This document shows, piece after piece, positions 21,143 to 34,887 of a stretch of 64,000 bases of DNA (within the stretch, counting starts at the first letter, position 1; every line of letters begins with the position of its first letter). The notes beneath the pieces were generated by a model. It searched no databases, had not been told where the DNA came from, and worked only from the letters and a program-made list of their open reading frames with translations. A program made the translations under genes and the position numbers. Source of the stretch: Isoetes taiwanensis (Eukaryota > Streptophyta > Lycopodiopsida > Isoetales > Isoetaceae); NCBI GenBank assembly GCA_021234155.1, contig JAJEKV010000093.1, positions 188,001 through 252,000 on the forward strand, written 5' to 3'.

Positions 21143-23739
21143 ATTTTACTTCAAATTTTCAAACTGTATTCTACTAGCTTAGTGATTAAAACAAATAAGT
21201 TCTTGTTGATGTTTATCATGCTTCTATTTCTAAATAAGTCACTCTACACAAACAGGTTACTAATTATTTGACTGTGGTAACACACGTTCCTCCTCCTCTC
21301 TCCCTTTTTTTTAACGAAATAAAAAGTATTATATATCTCTATATCCGAAATTAGCCAATTCTATACTTTAACACTGTATACGTCCTTAAAGTTAACAGTC
21401 AACTGCATATAAATTAGTCAGGTCCGTAGATCCATATGTCAGTTCTTACATGTGATAGTTCTTACAAAATCATCATTGCATTTTGGGAGAATTGACATGG
21501 TCTAACAATCAATTGCCTCTAACATGCTGTTTGAACATATTCTATTTCTCAAGTGACGGTGTCTTACATCACCTAGCATAATGTACTGATAGGGCATTTG
21601 TGAGAATTTATATGCTAAAGGATCATTCTATTGTCTGCACATCTGGCCACTTATGTCTTCATTTCATGCTTGTATTCACTTTGTAGACGTTGCTAGTCTA
21701 CCAACCATACATTGTGTAGACAATCTATGTGTCTCAGTATAATGGTCTACGGAAACTACATTTATGTTTTCGTTGGACCACTGCATAGAGTTGCTCAGGG
21801 TGTATTGTCATTTTGTGGTACCACTGCCACGCTTTTTGTGGTCCTACAAATAAAGTACCTAGTTGCATACATCTTAGAAAATAGGCAAGAGAACATCGCG
21901 TATCAATGTCAAGACTCAAATAAAGATGCTTAGAACTGGCAGCATATGTCGTGTCTTGCCTTTCTTCTTACTCAATTTTGGAGATGTAACCTCGTACAAA
22001 GAGTTTGTTCAGTGTCCCCATTCCCACCAACATGCAACATCCTATTTCAAACCTTTCTGAATCTTGGAGTTAAACCATGTGTCTTACAAGATATTAAGTT
22101 CTGAGCTTGTACGGGGAGAATGTGTTACAATCACAACCACAACGGTTCCTCGCCAAATTGCACTTGCAATGTGTTTTAATGCTTCCAACAGAATGGTAGA
22201 GTGCAAGTGTTGAGGAATACCTCGTTTGGTCTAAAGGGCAAGAGCAATGTTCAGTAAGTAGAAACTGCTAGACAAATATGTTACACCTTTCACAATGTAA
22301 ATTCTCCCAACCTGATAGTTTACAAAATGGAGAGAGGGAGAGGAAATTCTGAGCTGATAGCACGAAGGGGTTGCAAATCCATACTAAATCCGTCCTATTG
22401 GGGGAGAAGGGTACTATAATATGTTGAAAAGGAATGGTAGCAAAGGTACAATAGTGTAGTAAATGAAAAAGAGAATGAAAGGAATGAAGAAACATCTATG
22501 CAAAAACAGGGAGGGTAATAAATGCAAGTGCAAGTAATGCCAACTAGGGATCCCCTCATGCCTTTGAACCCCTCTTTAAGCCCCTTTAAGTTCATACCCT
22601 ACCATTTATGTTCATACCCCTAGTGGCAGGGGCGTTAATGGTAATAATGAAACATTGGGGCATTATCATTATGAGTGAATGTGCTGATATGGGCTGCTCT
22701 GATATAGTCTTTTCTGACTCCAGGACGCCCCAACAACGACTGCAAGGACAAAGGGGAGAAAATTTTGGATGAAATGGCCTTCATTTTTAATAATGGGCCT
22801 GAAAGCCCAGTTTGCAAGTGTATGGTGTCAGAAGGGCAAAGAAAAGGAAAACAGAAAGCCCCAACGGGGTTTTTCATGGGTCTTTTGCAGAAATGATTCA
22901 AACTCTACTTCTTTTTACATGCAGAAATGGTAGACTATATCTTTCTGTGTATTTGTGACCCCAACAGGAACCCCCATGTTCCGATCAGTCATTTTTAGCC
23001 TGGTACCCCTCCTCCCTGTCCACCCCAAGGATTTAAACCTTTATTGCCAAAATCATAGCATTTGTCCTGCACCAAAACCACAAGTTTTACATCCCTGTTG
23101 CGTGTTCTCGCCCCCTGGTATCACCGCCTCGTTAGCTAGGTTTTTGTATTTGCGCAAAATGGGGTTAAAGTTTTCCCTTTCAGAGAGATATTCATATCTT
23201 ACATGCTGGTTTTAGGCGCTTTCTTGGCAGGTATTCATTTGCTACATGATCTCTGCACACCTAATGCTTTTTCCACCGACTATTTGGCCTAGGTACTCCC
23301 AGTTTTTTTCAGAAATCTAACAAAGGCCTGCAGGCAAATTTGTCTGAACTTGCACGTGATGTGCTCATCTGAAGGACTTGTTGCTGTTCCGAGCATGGTT
23401 GTCCCTCTTTTTTTTTCGCTGCCCTGCCATTGAAAAGGCCAACTTTTGAAAGTAGTAGAAAGCTTCTAACACAGGGCATGAGTCTGTGCTTGTGTCTGTG
23501 TCTGGACTGGACTGGAGTAGCTACAAAGCCAAACATCATTTGCTAAAAAATGGAGGCCAAATGAAGGTCAGAGTACTTGGTATCAAGAACATGGTATTTG
23601 GAGTTGGCCATGGTGCATGCAACTTACAAAACCCAACTGTCCAGTTTGTCTGTATCAGCCCCTACATGGCCATTATGTGAGAGGGAGAGCTTCTAACTTA
23701 AAAAAACACTTGTCCAAATTGACAGCATCAGCCCTGCAG

Positions 23740-23885
23740 GTAAAACACTAAACCCTTAAACCCTGGTAAGACAATTTCAGGGGCTGAAACCCTAAAAGGA
23801 ACCTGCTAAAACCCTTGGTGGGTGGCGGTAAGACAATTCCAGGGGCTTAAACCCTAAAACCTGCTAAAACCCTTTGTGGGTGGTT
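23740..23885. repeat. Tandem pair with CCCTAAA-like motifs
   Basis: GGTAAGACAATTTCAGGGGC followed by AAACCCTAAAA and CTGCTAAAACCC is present twice, about 68 bases apart. The CCCTAAA motifs resemble telomere repeats but are isolated. Confidence 0.7.
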
Positions 23886-25382
23886 GTCCTTTGTTGGGTA
23901 TGATTAGAGGGTTCATATGAGAGGGTAGATGCCTGCCTCTATCCACCCATGTGCCAAACCCTGACTACATTTTCTGCTCCTTCTGGACCAGCATTGCTCT
24001 CGTTTTCCTTCCTTTCTTTCCCAGTCAAGCCTGACTCACCAAATCTGATCATCTCGCATTTCCATGCACACCTTCTCTTCCACCCATCTTTATGTATTTT
24101 CGGTACCCTCCTTCCCTTGCCTTGGTCCTCCTCTTCCCTTGTCTTTGGTGACCATTTTCCCTCTATCTACCCACATTTTAGACCCCCCTTGGCTTCCTCC
24201 TCAAGCATATCCCTTCCCTTGCCTTGGACCCCTAGATAGTGACCATATACATGGATATATATTATTCATCAATTTGAATTAGAAATATCTGGATTTCATA
24301 CCTGGGCTTCAGCTTATCCCTCCTCAAACTTTCTTGTTCACTTGACAAACTTGCTCAGTTGCGTTATCAAACGTGCGACATTCTAACATCGTTCTCGTGA
24401 TCCCTCTGGCTTCAGCTATTTGCCAAAATACAGGAGTCGCCTCAGGTTTGTGATGATTTTGACATAATTGTTCCTTGTCACTAGAATGGATAAGGAATAT
24501 TATTTGCTTTGGAGCTTCTATCCATTATTTTAATGGCTCTCTCAGTGACTTTCGTATTTGTTTGCATCTTTTAAGTGCGTCTCAATGAAAATGTGTAGGG
24601 TGTTTTGGCTAAAGTGACTAAATAAAAATCATATATCATTTTGCTTTAAAACCTCATTTTTCCTATAAAACGTTAATTATAATTCAATACAAGTTGTTTA
24701 CTTATTTTTGGTGGATCTCTTTGTTTCTATAGAATATGTATATAACTAGACTTGAGATGTACAAGAACTATGCCCTGGGGTTGCAAACAAATTTCATTCA
24801 CTTGTCAATAGAAATATTTGCAGAAACATTCTAAACTACAAAGTATGCATCCAACGATTTTCGTTTCTTTTATTTTATTTTCAATGGGAGCAGGGCCATC
24901 CCATCCCAACTGTTCCAGAGAAAAGCTAAAAGTGGAGGGAGATAGTATATATGGTTTAGAACATGGATCATAATTTTGGATAATTGTTCCATTAAAAAGT
25001 ATTCTAAAATAAAATAAGAGACGCAGTTGTCCACAAGTATGGCAATATAGTAGACTAACTATGCACACTTTATAAACAATGGCTTATAACATCTACTTAT
25101 TTAAAAAGTTTTTGAGGTTTCTGGCTCACGCCGGTGTAACGCCGGCGCTCACGCTTTTTCCGGCAAAAAGCGTGATTTTTGGAATCTAAAAAGCATTTTC
25201 GGCGTAATTTTTGCCTTCTGGAATTTTCCCTCTCTGTGTCTTTGTTTTCTGGAATTTTCTTGAGGCGAGCGTTTTTCCTTCCTCTCCTCTCCATCATTCC
25301 TCTGCCATAAGTCGAGGTTCAAGATGTTTTGTGATAGCAAGAATATTTGAGCTCTGAGCGGAGGTAACAACGGCTTTAAGAT

Positions 25383-26060
25383 GTGGCTTTGAGCGGATTG
25401 ATATGTTATTTTCCTTCGGGGCCTGGCGTGTGTTACGCTAAACCAGATGGATTCCCTCCTCCACTTTCCATCGTTTTTTCCTGCTTCAAAATGCAGAAGC
25501 AAGGCATTTTTGCAGCAGGAGAGCTTCATCGAGCAGAGCTATCTCATTTGGCATCCGGTACACCTTATCCGACAGGAAGCAGGTGATTTATTAGCCTTTT
25601 TTCTTTAGAGACTTTTCTTTTTAAATTATGCATTCCATTTTTCTCGCGAGGAAAACGTTCATATGAGTGTTTTTTCCCAGCAGATGGACGTTCTCATCAT
25701 CCACCGTCCAATGATTTCTGAGACCCTGAAATTGAAAGAGCAGAGGATTCAACAACTCATTTTACCCCTCAGGAACCGCCAGCAGCATTTGGCATCAGGT
25801 ACATGGCATGCTTTTGAATCTTTGGTCTTCAGGGGTCCTCAATCTTGGCATGCTTTTGCATCTTTGGCCTTCAGGGGTCCACAATCTTTATTTCCTTTAG
25901 GTTTAGGAATGAATCGACTAGAGCGGCAGCTTAGAGCAGGGGCTGCAAGCAGAGGTAATGTTGTTTATCATTTTTGTTTTCTGTTCAAATGCTATTTTGC
26001 TCGAAAACAAAAACTAGACTATATCGTCATCCAGCATCTAAATATATGACATTCTTCTTA
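25383..26060 (+). CDS. Weak candidate for a multi-exon gene, function unknown
   Basis: An ORF at 25,383-25,586 ends GELHRAELSHLASGTPYPTG just before a possible donor. A second at 25,663-26,049 starts after a CAG and reads MISETLKLKEQRIQQLILPL, then a duplicated block with HAFESLVFRGPQS and HAFASLAFRGPQS, and RLERQLRAGAASRG before GTAATG, a plausible donor. Both exons share an HLASGT motif. A further exon-like stretch (GHILEAPPSCRYSQWFGPKC) follows an acceptor at about 26,074. No family is recognised; this rests only on splice-like signals and composition. Confidence 0.25.
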
Positions 26061-28836
26061 TTTCTTTTTTACAGGACACATACTGGAAGCTCCTCCCTCA
26101 TGCCGGTATAGCCAATGGTTTGGCCCAAAATGTTAGTGCGTAAGAACTTTCAGGTTTTTATCCATTTTCTGGCCATTACAGATTCATTCCAGGTTAAGGT
26201 AGGCGATTGCTAGCAAAGGTGGTATGTGAAAAGGCGATGCCAGCAGGTTCCCATTTCCATATTTATGCTCAATGAGGTGCTTGCTTTGATTGACAAGTTT
26301 GCTATCTACTTTGTTAATTTGGAAGTTTCAGGTTTGACCAAAAACATTTTGGAATTTTTTTTAACTCAATTTCCTATGATTTTGTGGGTTTTTTGTGAAC
26401 GGAAAACATTTCCGGAGTTCTGAAAATCGGTCATCTAACTTTCCCCATGATTTGAGATTTCGGGTTCTGGGCACGGCATGGAAGCCACGTTTCTGGAGTA
26501 GGGGAGCAGGTGGGTTAGGGGTCTTCTGTTGTCCGATCCATATAACACCTAATCACAGCATGATTTTCTACTTTTGTAGTCTTTGTGAAATACTTACTAT
26601 ATGCTTTTCGGATGCAGAACGCTACTGTCTTGATGCTGGTGCTTCAGATAACCTTCAAAGCGGGAAGACATTTGGATGAATTCTTTGCCAAATTTTCTGT
26701 TTCGAGTAGATGAGATTGTCTGGACACTGCCATGATTTATCCTAGGTGAGTCTTTCTCCAGTTTCTTTGTTTTGCCTACGTTTTATAAAAATAGGTCTCT
26801 TCCGATGTTAATCAGTTTCTTCATCTTTAAACTACTTCTTGGCTTTGAAAAGCATTTTTATGAGCGGACTAACTTCCTCTCAAAACGTTTTGAGAAAATA
26901 TCTGTTATGGCATATTAGATTCTTGCAAAATTGTCACGAAAATGTCGTAGCTTGCTTCAAAAGATTAATCACTCTTTTCCAACAATATTTTCCTGCTGGG
27001 AGGTCAGCAATTTGTTGCAAATTTGTATCTGTTTTAATTTCCCCTGTTAGAATGGCTGTATACTCGATTATGAATACCACTTGGATGTAACCCTTTTCTG
27101 ACAGCAGAGCAATATACATAATATGCCTACATGCAACCTCTGCTATTTTATCTGAGGGCTAAATAGCCATCCAAATGAATAGTTTGCCTCAGCCATGGGA
27201 TCACAATGGAAGGGTCTGCAACTTCTTCTCTATGTCTGTGTTTCCAACCCTTTCTCATTACATAAATACAATAATATAGATCCACTTTGATTGCTTTTTG
27301 ATTGCTGATACTCAGTAAATATTGGCAAGGCATATGTGTCATCCTGGATATGAGTATGATGATGTTATTTCCTTTTCTTACTTTTGGCTTTTCTAGCCCC
27401 TTTTCATTATGTAAATACAGTAATATAGATCCAGCTTGATTGTTGATACTTAGTAATGGAGGATGGACAATGCCTCTTTTCCAGCAGCAGTGGGCTTCAT
27501 GGCAATGCACGTGCAAGTCCAATGTCTAAGCATTTGCAATTAGGAGCATCTATTTCTAGCCATTATACATGTTGCCCATTTTTCAAATCCAGTAGAGCAG
27601 CAGCTCCCCCTCTTTGTGTTCTGTTCCTTCGTTATTTGTCATTAGCTAGAAACTCCTTTGATAGGCAACAAAGCAGAAAAGTTTGAGGCAGAAGCCGTTT
27701 TTGATCAGGAATCTATCAAGGTTCAGTTCATTTGATTGACTGATGTACATCTAATTTTTTTTAATCTATGGTTCTATTTTGCTATCTTCTAGACGTCATA
27801 TTTGTTTGTCCCATAAGTTCAGATTCCCTTCTAAATTTGCTTAGGGTTCCAAACTGCTAAATCAAATTAAATTAAATTAAATTAAATATACATGACAACC
27901 TCCTTGATGAGAGTCTCGGTTTTTTTTGTTTCTGCTCCACTTTTATACCTTTCGAAGGTCTTTGTGCAAAACAAAAATTTGAAGGCCCTTCACTTTGTCT
28001 TTCCTTATATTGACATAAATTACTACATTCAATGACCCCTATAAGGATTTTGAAAAGTTGAATACAGAGGTGCTAGGAATGTTTATAGATAGTGCAGTAA
28101 ACTATTGAGGGACTTACTTTATCTGCTTGGATGGTTATTTATTAAAAGGTATATCTCACCATGTACTGTGCAGTTTTCTCATCTTGCATGGATACAGACA
28201 AAGGGGTATTAGAAAATACAACTTGGAGTGCAAAAACAAGCCACTTATAGAATTCTGACAACTCAAGCTTTGAACTCTGCCTTGCTGCAACGATTTTTTG
28301 ATCTTTGCAACTTCTAGATCTTAGTCACGACCTCTGATCAGCCCTTTTCTGGTCTGTTCTTGCTTAATTAACTTCTTCACGCTTTGTTTCGGCCGCAGAT
28401 AAACTACACTCCTATCTCTAGCAAGAATACCCTTATCCTTCCCTGTAAGTTCTAATATAAAAAAGCATTGAAAGCACCCCTTATGGTCATGCAGACTTGC
28501 AGATATGTTATAGTATGTTCTGAAAAGTATGCAAGCCTTGCTTTGACTCTCTAAATGTTTATTTTTCACAGATGCTCAAGTTGGCGAGATTTTATGGCCA
28601 AGATGGTAAGAAAATGTGGAAGCTATACTATGTAGGCCAGATTGCAAAAAGAGGTTTTAAAGCCTTTCAAATCCCAGTGGTATGCCTTTGCTGCTTAGAC
28701 TATTTGTGTGCTATCAATCTCTAGAGTCTTTGAATTATTATATTCATTACATTGTCGTCCCTGTCAGAGGGAGCAGAAAAGATGTCCCCATATTGCTGTT
28801 ATAGTTTCAGTGTTATCAATTCCAGATCCAATACTT
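26061..28836. other. Intergenic or intronic, no supported gene
   Basis: Includes a duplicated phrase (AATATAGATCCA...TTGATTG) at about 27,275 and 27,423, and an AAATT microsatellite at 27,862-27,889. A short stretch at 28,571-28,606 (acceptor, VGEILWPRW, then GTAAGA) looks exon-like but cannot be assigned. Confidence 0.35.
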
Positions 28837-29012
28837 GCGACTATCTATCAACTAATGCCATTTCATGCAGGGCACAAGCACTTGAGACTTCATGCAAGCT
28901 GTTGTTTTTTATGTGAATGTATAAGCGACTATCTATCAACTAATGCCATTTCATGCAGGGCACAAGCACTTGAGACTTCATGCAAGCTGTTGTTTTTTAT
29001 GTGAATGTATAA
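28837..29012. repeat. Perfect 88-bp tandem duplication
   Basis: The block from GCGACTATCTATCAACTAAT to ATGTGAATGTATAA is present at 28,837-28,924 and again at 28,925-29,012. The copies appear identical. The second copy ends exactly at the left boundary of the MITE at 29,013. Confidence 0.95.
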
Positions 29013-29867
29013 GGGTCAATTCCCACTGGCGGTTAGGTTAGGTTAAATGTGGCAAATAATGGAAACTTGCTTTCACACTAGCACTTAAGTTACTATCAGT
29101 TAAGTTAGGATTTGGTTAAATTTTAACTATGGTTAACTTAACAAGGTCACTTTCCTACTGACAATAGTTAAGTTAATTTTAGTTAAAACTTTAACTGGTC
29201 CCCTTATTTTAAACTAGAAGTTAAGTGACCTAGGAGAGGTACACTTAGCTCAGTTAAGCACTAACTTAACATAATTGTTAAGTGAGAAAGGGTAAAAATA
29301 TAGTTAAGTTATTTATGTTTTATATGAAAATGCATATTTCTTGTTTCCTCTTTCAATATCTAGGAATATGCATTTTCATAATATTCAGTGTATAGTTATA
29401 TATTCTGCTTTATAGTTCTTTCAATAATTGTTTTAGGGTTTTTCATGATGGAAGGACTGCCCATTTCTAGCAAATTGGTTGTAAAGTCTAGCAATACATT
29501 TGTGTTAACCTTAGGTGCGTAGCGTACTACTTTCTAATTAGTGTGCATCATCGGTAGTTGGCAATTTTTTTTTCGAACAAAACTCTCTTTAACTTAACAT
29601 AAATTCTTAACTGGCAGTGTGAAATAAGTATAGTTAACGCTAACCTAACTTACCACTTTAACTACTAGTGTGAATCATCAACACAAAATTTAATTCAATT
29701 TTTTATTTTTAACTTAATGGGCATGATGGGAATGCAAATTTCCATGCTTCCTTAAGTTAGTTCTAATTTAACCACCTCAATGGAAAACTAGAATTTTTTT
29801 CTAGTTAGGTTAAGAAATAACCAAGTAGTTAAGCTAACTTAACTTAATGGCGAGTGGGAAATGGCCC
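29013..29867. mobile_element. Tourist/Harbinger-like MITE (855 bp)
   Basis: The left end GGGTCAATTCCCACTGGC and the right end, reverse complemented, GGGCCATTTCCCACTCGCC, form inverted repeats matching about 25 of 34 positions. A TAA duplication flanks it (29,010-29,012 and 29,868-29,870), as in PIF/Harbinger elements. The interior holds over twenty GTTAA/TTAAG motifs on both strands and no ORF. Confidence 0.75.
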
Positions 29868-29870
29868 TAA

Positions 29871-32800
29871 GCATTAAAGAGGCCCTTTTCTGCTGCATGC
29901 TTTTGACACTAAACAAACTGTACTATTAGAGTTTCATTGTATTTAACTTCTTATTGCTGGTGGTTGTAGATTATTGACACTTCATTGGCATCCTAGCTTC
30001 AAATGTGTCCATATCTATTTCATACTTTACGATATTGCTGAAATGCATGGACCATAAGTATGAAGCATGACAGAAGCAAGCCAATAATATTTTTGGAGCT
30101 CAAAATTCTGGCATAATTTGGGAGATAGATAGTTACAGGTCTCAACATTTGCAATAAATATTGAATTCTAGATTTTCTTGATATGGAAGTTTGTAGCTTA
30201 AGCTTTTATAATTCATGGGCTTTCATTGTGTATATAATAGTCAACTTTATATATTGTGGCGAGGTTTGCTCCTGCCACAGCAGAGTCAGGCATACTAGAG
30301 CTCAAGGGCCTGGGTCAACCAGAATACCATCAGTGATTATTATTTTGAGCAGGTGCTAATACTCTGTAGGTACAAAAACACAATTCCATTATCTCTTTGA
30401 AAGATCTAACAAATGCGTTGGCACATTAATGTACTCTGCAAATACTAAGTTCCATCATTTCCATTGAAGATGGTTTGGCTTTGGGAAATGAGGGCCCTTT
30501 AGTACACATTGGTGCTTATTGTATCTCTCATTGGTGCTTATTGTATCTCTCATTGGTCATGTACACATCCATATTTAAGGAGAATGCATTGAGTTTTGTG
30601 AATAGTGGTAGTTAACCTGGCCAAGTTAAGCATTTAACAATAAGATCCTAGCGATGTGTGTTAATTTCCATTATTTTCTCCTATCTCAATTGATGCATAA
30701 GAACTATGTGTGTAGAATCTTATTATCAGAGGTGTTTTTTGTGGTTATCATCCAACATTCATTACATCGAATCTTATCGTAGGTGTTTTTTGTAGTTATC
30801 AGATGTTCTTCTATTGTTGCAAAGTGTACATGGATGGTCCTTTATATGCTATGTGCATAGCTCTATATTTGGACATGCAAGGAAGGAGTAGAATGTCATG
30901 TTGACCGTCACGTGGAATGTCCATATGGTGTTATGCCATACATTTCAATCCAAATATAGCTTAAAAGATGATGTTCAAGCATAAGCAGTATTTGCAATAG
31001 TAACATTTAGGCTAGATGTGAGCTTAGGTGGCACAATCTATTAGCATTTACATGTTGGCATAGGTAGACATGTTAGGTTATATGGCACAATCGGTTTGCA
31101 CACACAATGGCGGCATAGGTAGACGCTAATTGTGTTATATTTAGTGGGTTACACAATGGCGGCATAGGTAGACGCTAATTTTGTTATATTTAGTGGGTTA
31201 TACAACGTGTGTTGTGCTTACTTGCCAAACCAATTTCATGCTTGCTCCATGCCTTTTAAATTGTTGTATGATGTTATAATTGCATATAGTGTAATTGTTG
31301 AACGAGACAATAGACAACACAACGTATAAGGTACATGGGACATTGAAGAATTTCCATTAGCTAAGCCTGAACGCTTGGCCTCCTGGCATAGGATCACTTC
31401 CATGCAATATTTTGCTTGATTAAATGCCATAATACAGATGAATCTAACCAGCACTACAATCCTCATATCCTAAATAGCATGGCATTCAAGACGATAGCTA
31501 AAATCTATGCCGACAATAGGCACTGGAATCGTATAGCAAACGGGAATCATTCGACACCTTGCAATTTGCAATCATGGAGCAGGGAGAATAGATTGCCTTT
31601 ATCGATATAATACCAAAAAATTGCTCTCGGTTTTTGGAATCACAGAAATATTTTTCGGCCACCAAACCACCAACAATCTTAGAAAATCACCGTAAAAAAA
31701 AAAAAAAGCCAAAAACCTTACCAAACTGGAAAATTCCAAATCAAAAAGCCTCCAGCTGCTATCTAAAGCAGTTATTACATCCCGACAATGCCAGCTAGGC
31801 ATATTCTTATCATGTCTTTAGAATCCATTTCTTTCTGGCAACGATGTATCATCATTAAAACGTGTTTTAAATCATGCCGAAAATTATGCTCCACATATGC
31901 AAGTTTTAAGTTGCTTCACACATTGACATTTTCTCTGTATGATTTTGTCTTCTTGGATTTCCACCATTATTTTAGGCCTCACCTCAAGCCATTCCTAGCT
32001 AATAATAATAATCTAGCACATCTCTACAAATATGGTATTTTGAAAAGCTGAATACATCAAATTGTAATTGTAATTTACAAAAACAAGTGCATGTACTCAC
32101 AAATCAAAAGATGGGGTGTGCCAGGAGTGTCTTCTTGACATTTCTATTTATTTTATACCACCATTTCACTATGTAGCTAGAGGTCATTTCTTTGGCATTT
32201 GTATTACATAACAAAACACAAAATGATGCCCCTCACACCCACACCCACACCCACGCTCACATTTACAAAAACTGCCACATAACCATCATTCAATTAAATT
32301 GGTATGTCTATTCCAAAATCGCGCCGTATAAGCCTTTTATTGACCATTATATTGAATTAACCACACTTTTGCACTGAGTTCATTTTCGGGCTAGGAAGAT
32401 GCATTTTATGTTGAAATGCAAAGGCATCCAAATATTCGGTGCAAATGACCCATATTATGAAAGAATGTTGGCAATATAAAAAGTAGGAAATTGCTTATTA
32501 ATTCGTACAATCACCGACGACAACGAAATCTAAACATTGAATTTGTAGTGTTTTACGAATAAATAACAGCAAGCAAGTTGCTACGAAACAGAGATTTTCG
32601 TGGGTCAAATCGGCGTGGCGGCGATTTTTATTCAAGATAAATAACGTATTATAGTGGAACATAAACTTTAAAACTAATCCGAATCATCGTCGACAAAGGC
32701 CAGCGGCGGTCTTTGAGATCTGTCGATCATGAACAAACCATGCTACGGATTCCATATAAGATGGATTACAACATCAAAGGGATCGAGGATAGAAGCGGGC

Positions 32801-33170
32801 CGGGATTCATAGCAACGACATCAAGCCAGATCCACGAAGTTCTATTTCTAGCTCGCGGCACCTGCAGAGGTCTGCATGGTTCATCTGGCATGTAATAGAA
32901 TGTGCCATAATAACAAGCAGAAGGCGGAGGCCGAAGACGATGGTTTGCCAATTTCATGCATACCTATTTATAGACACCTAAATTATTGACGATATATACA
33001 TACAAATTATTGCAAGTATAGCAAACCATACACATAATATAAAAGAACAATACGTACACAGAACCAATAATGCTGATATAAGAACACAATATATATTCGA
33101 AAGAGGTTGGTGTAAAGTATATTTCATATTCAAAACTTTTTGGAAAGTGTATTTCCTGTATACATATATA
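29871..33170. other. Intergenic, no supported gene
   Basis: Contains a 24-bp duplication (TTGGTGCTTATTGTATCTCT at about 30,508), a 49-bp tandem pair (31,103-31,200) and an ACACCC microsatellite near 32,236-32,258. ORFs of 60-90 codons look random. Confidence 0.4.
31103..31200. repeat. 49-bp tandem duplication
   Basis: CACAATGGCGGCATAGGTAG through TTTAGTGGGTTA is repeated with one difference. Confidence 0.92.
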
Positions 33171-33250
33171 GGGTGTAAATATGGTAATGCTACCCAAAAA
33201 AACGCGAAAGCACTTAGCACCTAAAGCACTTCCAAGCACTTAGCAACCCG
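33171..33250 (+). repeat. Left TIR and subterminal AAGCACTT repeats
   Basis: Thirty bases identical to the inverted right end, then AAAGCACTTAGCACC, AAAGCACTTCC and AAGCACTTAGC in succession. Confidence 0.92.
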
Positions 33251-33414
33251 TAGTTATACCTCCCATAATCTCGACCTCGGTTCCCGCGCGCACCTAGCTT
33301 CCAGGACCTTCCTTTTTTTTTTTATCCCAATTTGTGTTTCTTTTGCTCTGTTTTCTTTCTCCCCTCACATCATAGATCAATTATCAGGAACTTACATTTC
33401 GTGAATCGATTACA

Positions 33415-33879
33415 ATGGTAGAGGAGGCATGGTTCATGGTGAGGATTTCGAAAAAGGATACACGGCCTTTCAAACCATGGTTTTTGCGACCTGAAGCGAG
33501 ATTCAATTGGCTGGCAAATAATGTTACACAAGAACGGTGGGAATCGGTTTGGCAAGAACCCCTCAATTCCAAGTCAAAAAGGTCGGCACTAAAGTTCTTT
33601 GCCGCTATTGAGCCACATCCCAAGGCCAAATTGGACGATTTTGTTAAGGATTCTTTATCGAGATGGGGTTTCAAACAATGAAGAGTTGGGAAGCAATTTG
33701 CCCTTGCATTTGCTTGGGAAAATTGCCAAGAAGGTCTTGAAGATCCCGAATTGGGCTGCATATGGTGCATGAGGTTATGGTTTCTGAGGCATAGCGGCCG
33801 AGAGTTCGTGGTTTTAAAGAGAAACAAGAAATTGATTCAAAGCCCTCGTTTTTCGAGCAAAAGAGGTAGCAAGTAGTAA
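33415..33879 (+). pseudogene. Accessory ORF of the DNA transposon, one in-frame stop
   Basis: The frame starting at 33,415 (MVEEAWFMVRISKKDTRPFK) is open for 88 codons to a TGA at 33,679. It then continues in frame for about 65 codons (RVGKQFALAFAWENCQEG, then RNKKLIQSPRFSSKRGSK) to a TAG. It is aromatic and basic (PWFLRPEARFNWLANN, RWESVWQEPL) and divergent from the transposase. No family is recognised. It may be a second transposition protein or a captured gene. Confidence 0.4.
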
Positions 33880-34887
33880 ACTTGATCGGACAAACTTGAA
33901 ACCGAATCTGCGAGATAGTGATGAGAGAATCTGGAAAAACTTATGATCAAGAAACTTCGGATGGAAAAAGAAATGCGGGATATAGTTGTTAGCTTTGGCG
34001 GTGAAGAAAAGTCAAATGACAAAATTTTAAAAGGCTAACCAAAAAAAGACACAAAGATGGAACAATTGAAATCATCGCTTGTTGAAAAGAGGGGCATGTT
34101 CATGACACGAGGAAGTAGAACAGGAAATAAAGGAGTTGGAGAGAAAGTTAATGTTTGAGGAGTATGCCGCAGAGTCCATGGAGTCATTATTATGCACACG
34201 GAGATCGTGATCTGATTTTGAAGAAGGGAAATTTGGAGGCGTAATTAATTCAACCTGGATGGTGACATCAAGGCAGCCAAGGAATATGCAAAAACCTTGG
34301 CAGTCTAGGAGACATCAAGAATTCAACTTTCGCATCAACACCATCAAGAGAAATCTTAGGGTTTTTACAAAATTTTTTGTAATGCTTGTGGTTTGGGATT
34401 TCACGATAAGTACAAGCTTTCTTTAATTCTTGATTGCTCACATGAATATCATGTGATGTGTGTGCTGCCTTGTTAAAGGAAGGCAAATGTTTGAAATGTG
34501 AATGCCTAGTTCACGAAGACCTTTATGTTGAGCTTGGCTTGAGCATTCTGATTGCGATTGAGCGAGGTTGCTTCCTTTGATCCTAGATTAAGTTTCAGGA
34601 AATCAGATTTGGGATCAAATATGTGGTCAAACAATTGAAGATGTAGTAGATGTGCAATCGACCAATTGAAGTCCCCTTCTACTAGCACTAAGAGAAGGTT
34701 GAGACATGTCGGGATGATTCGATATTGAAACAGAGAATGTTGAGGGGACAATTGACCCCAATGTAGTTAAGAAGTGGCGATAAATTTCGAGGAAGAAACA
34801 AAGGTCGCCGGATGAGGAGATTGAGTATGTCTTACACACTCCAACCGGGGAAGAAGCGTAAGCAAGATCAAGAAGAAAAAAGCTGAT

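Larger units (their letters stand above)
20769..25382. other. Intergenic, no supported gene
   Basis: Contains a CTAT microsatellite at about 21,087-21,142 and a duplicated block at 23,740-23,885. ORFs of 60-100 codons are scattered on both strands without recognisable features. Confidence 0.4.

Noticed and set aside
23740-23885. Interstitial telomere array
   Set aside because: Only scattered CCCTAAA-like motifs occur within a 68-bp tandem pair; there is no run of heptamers.
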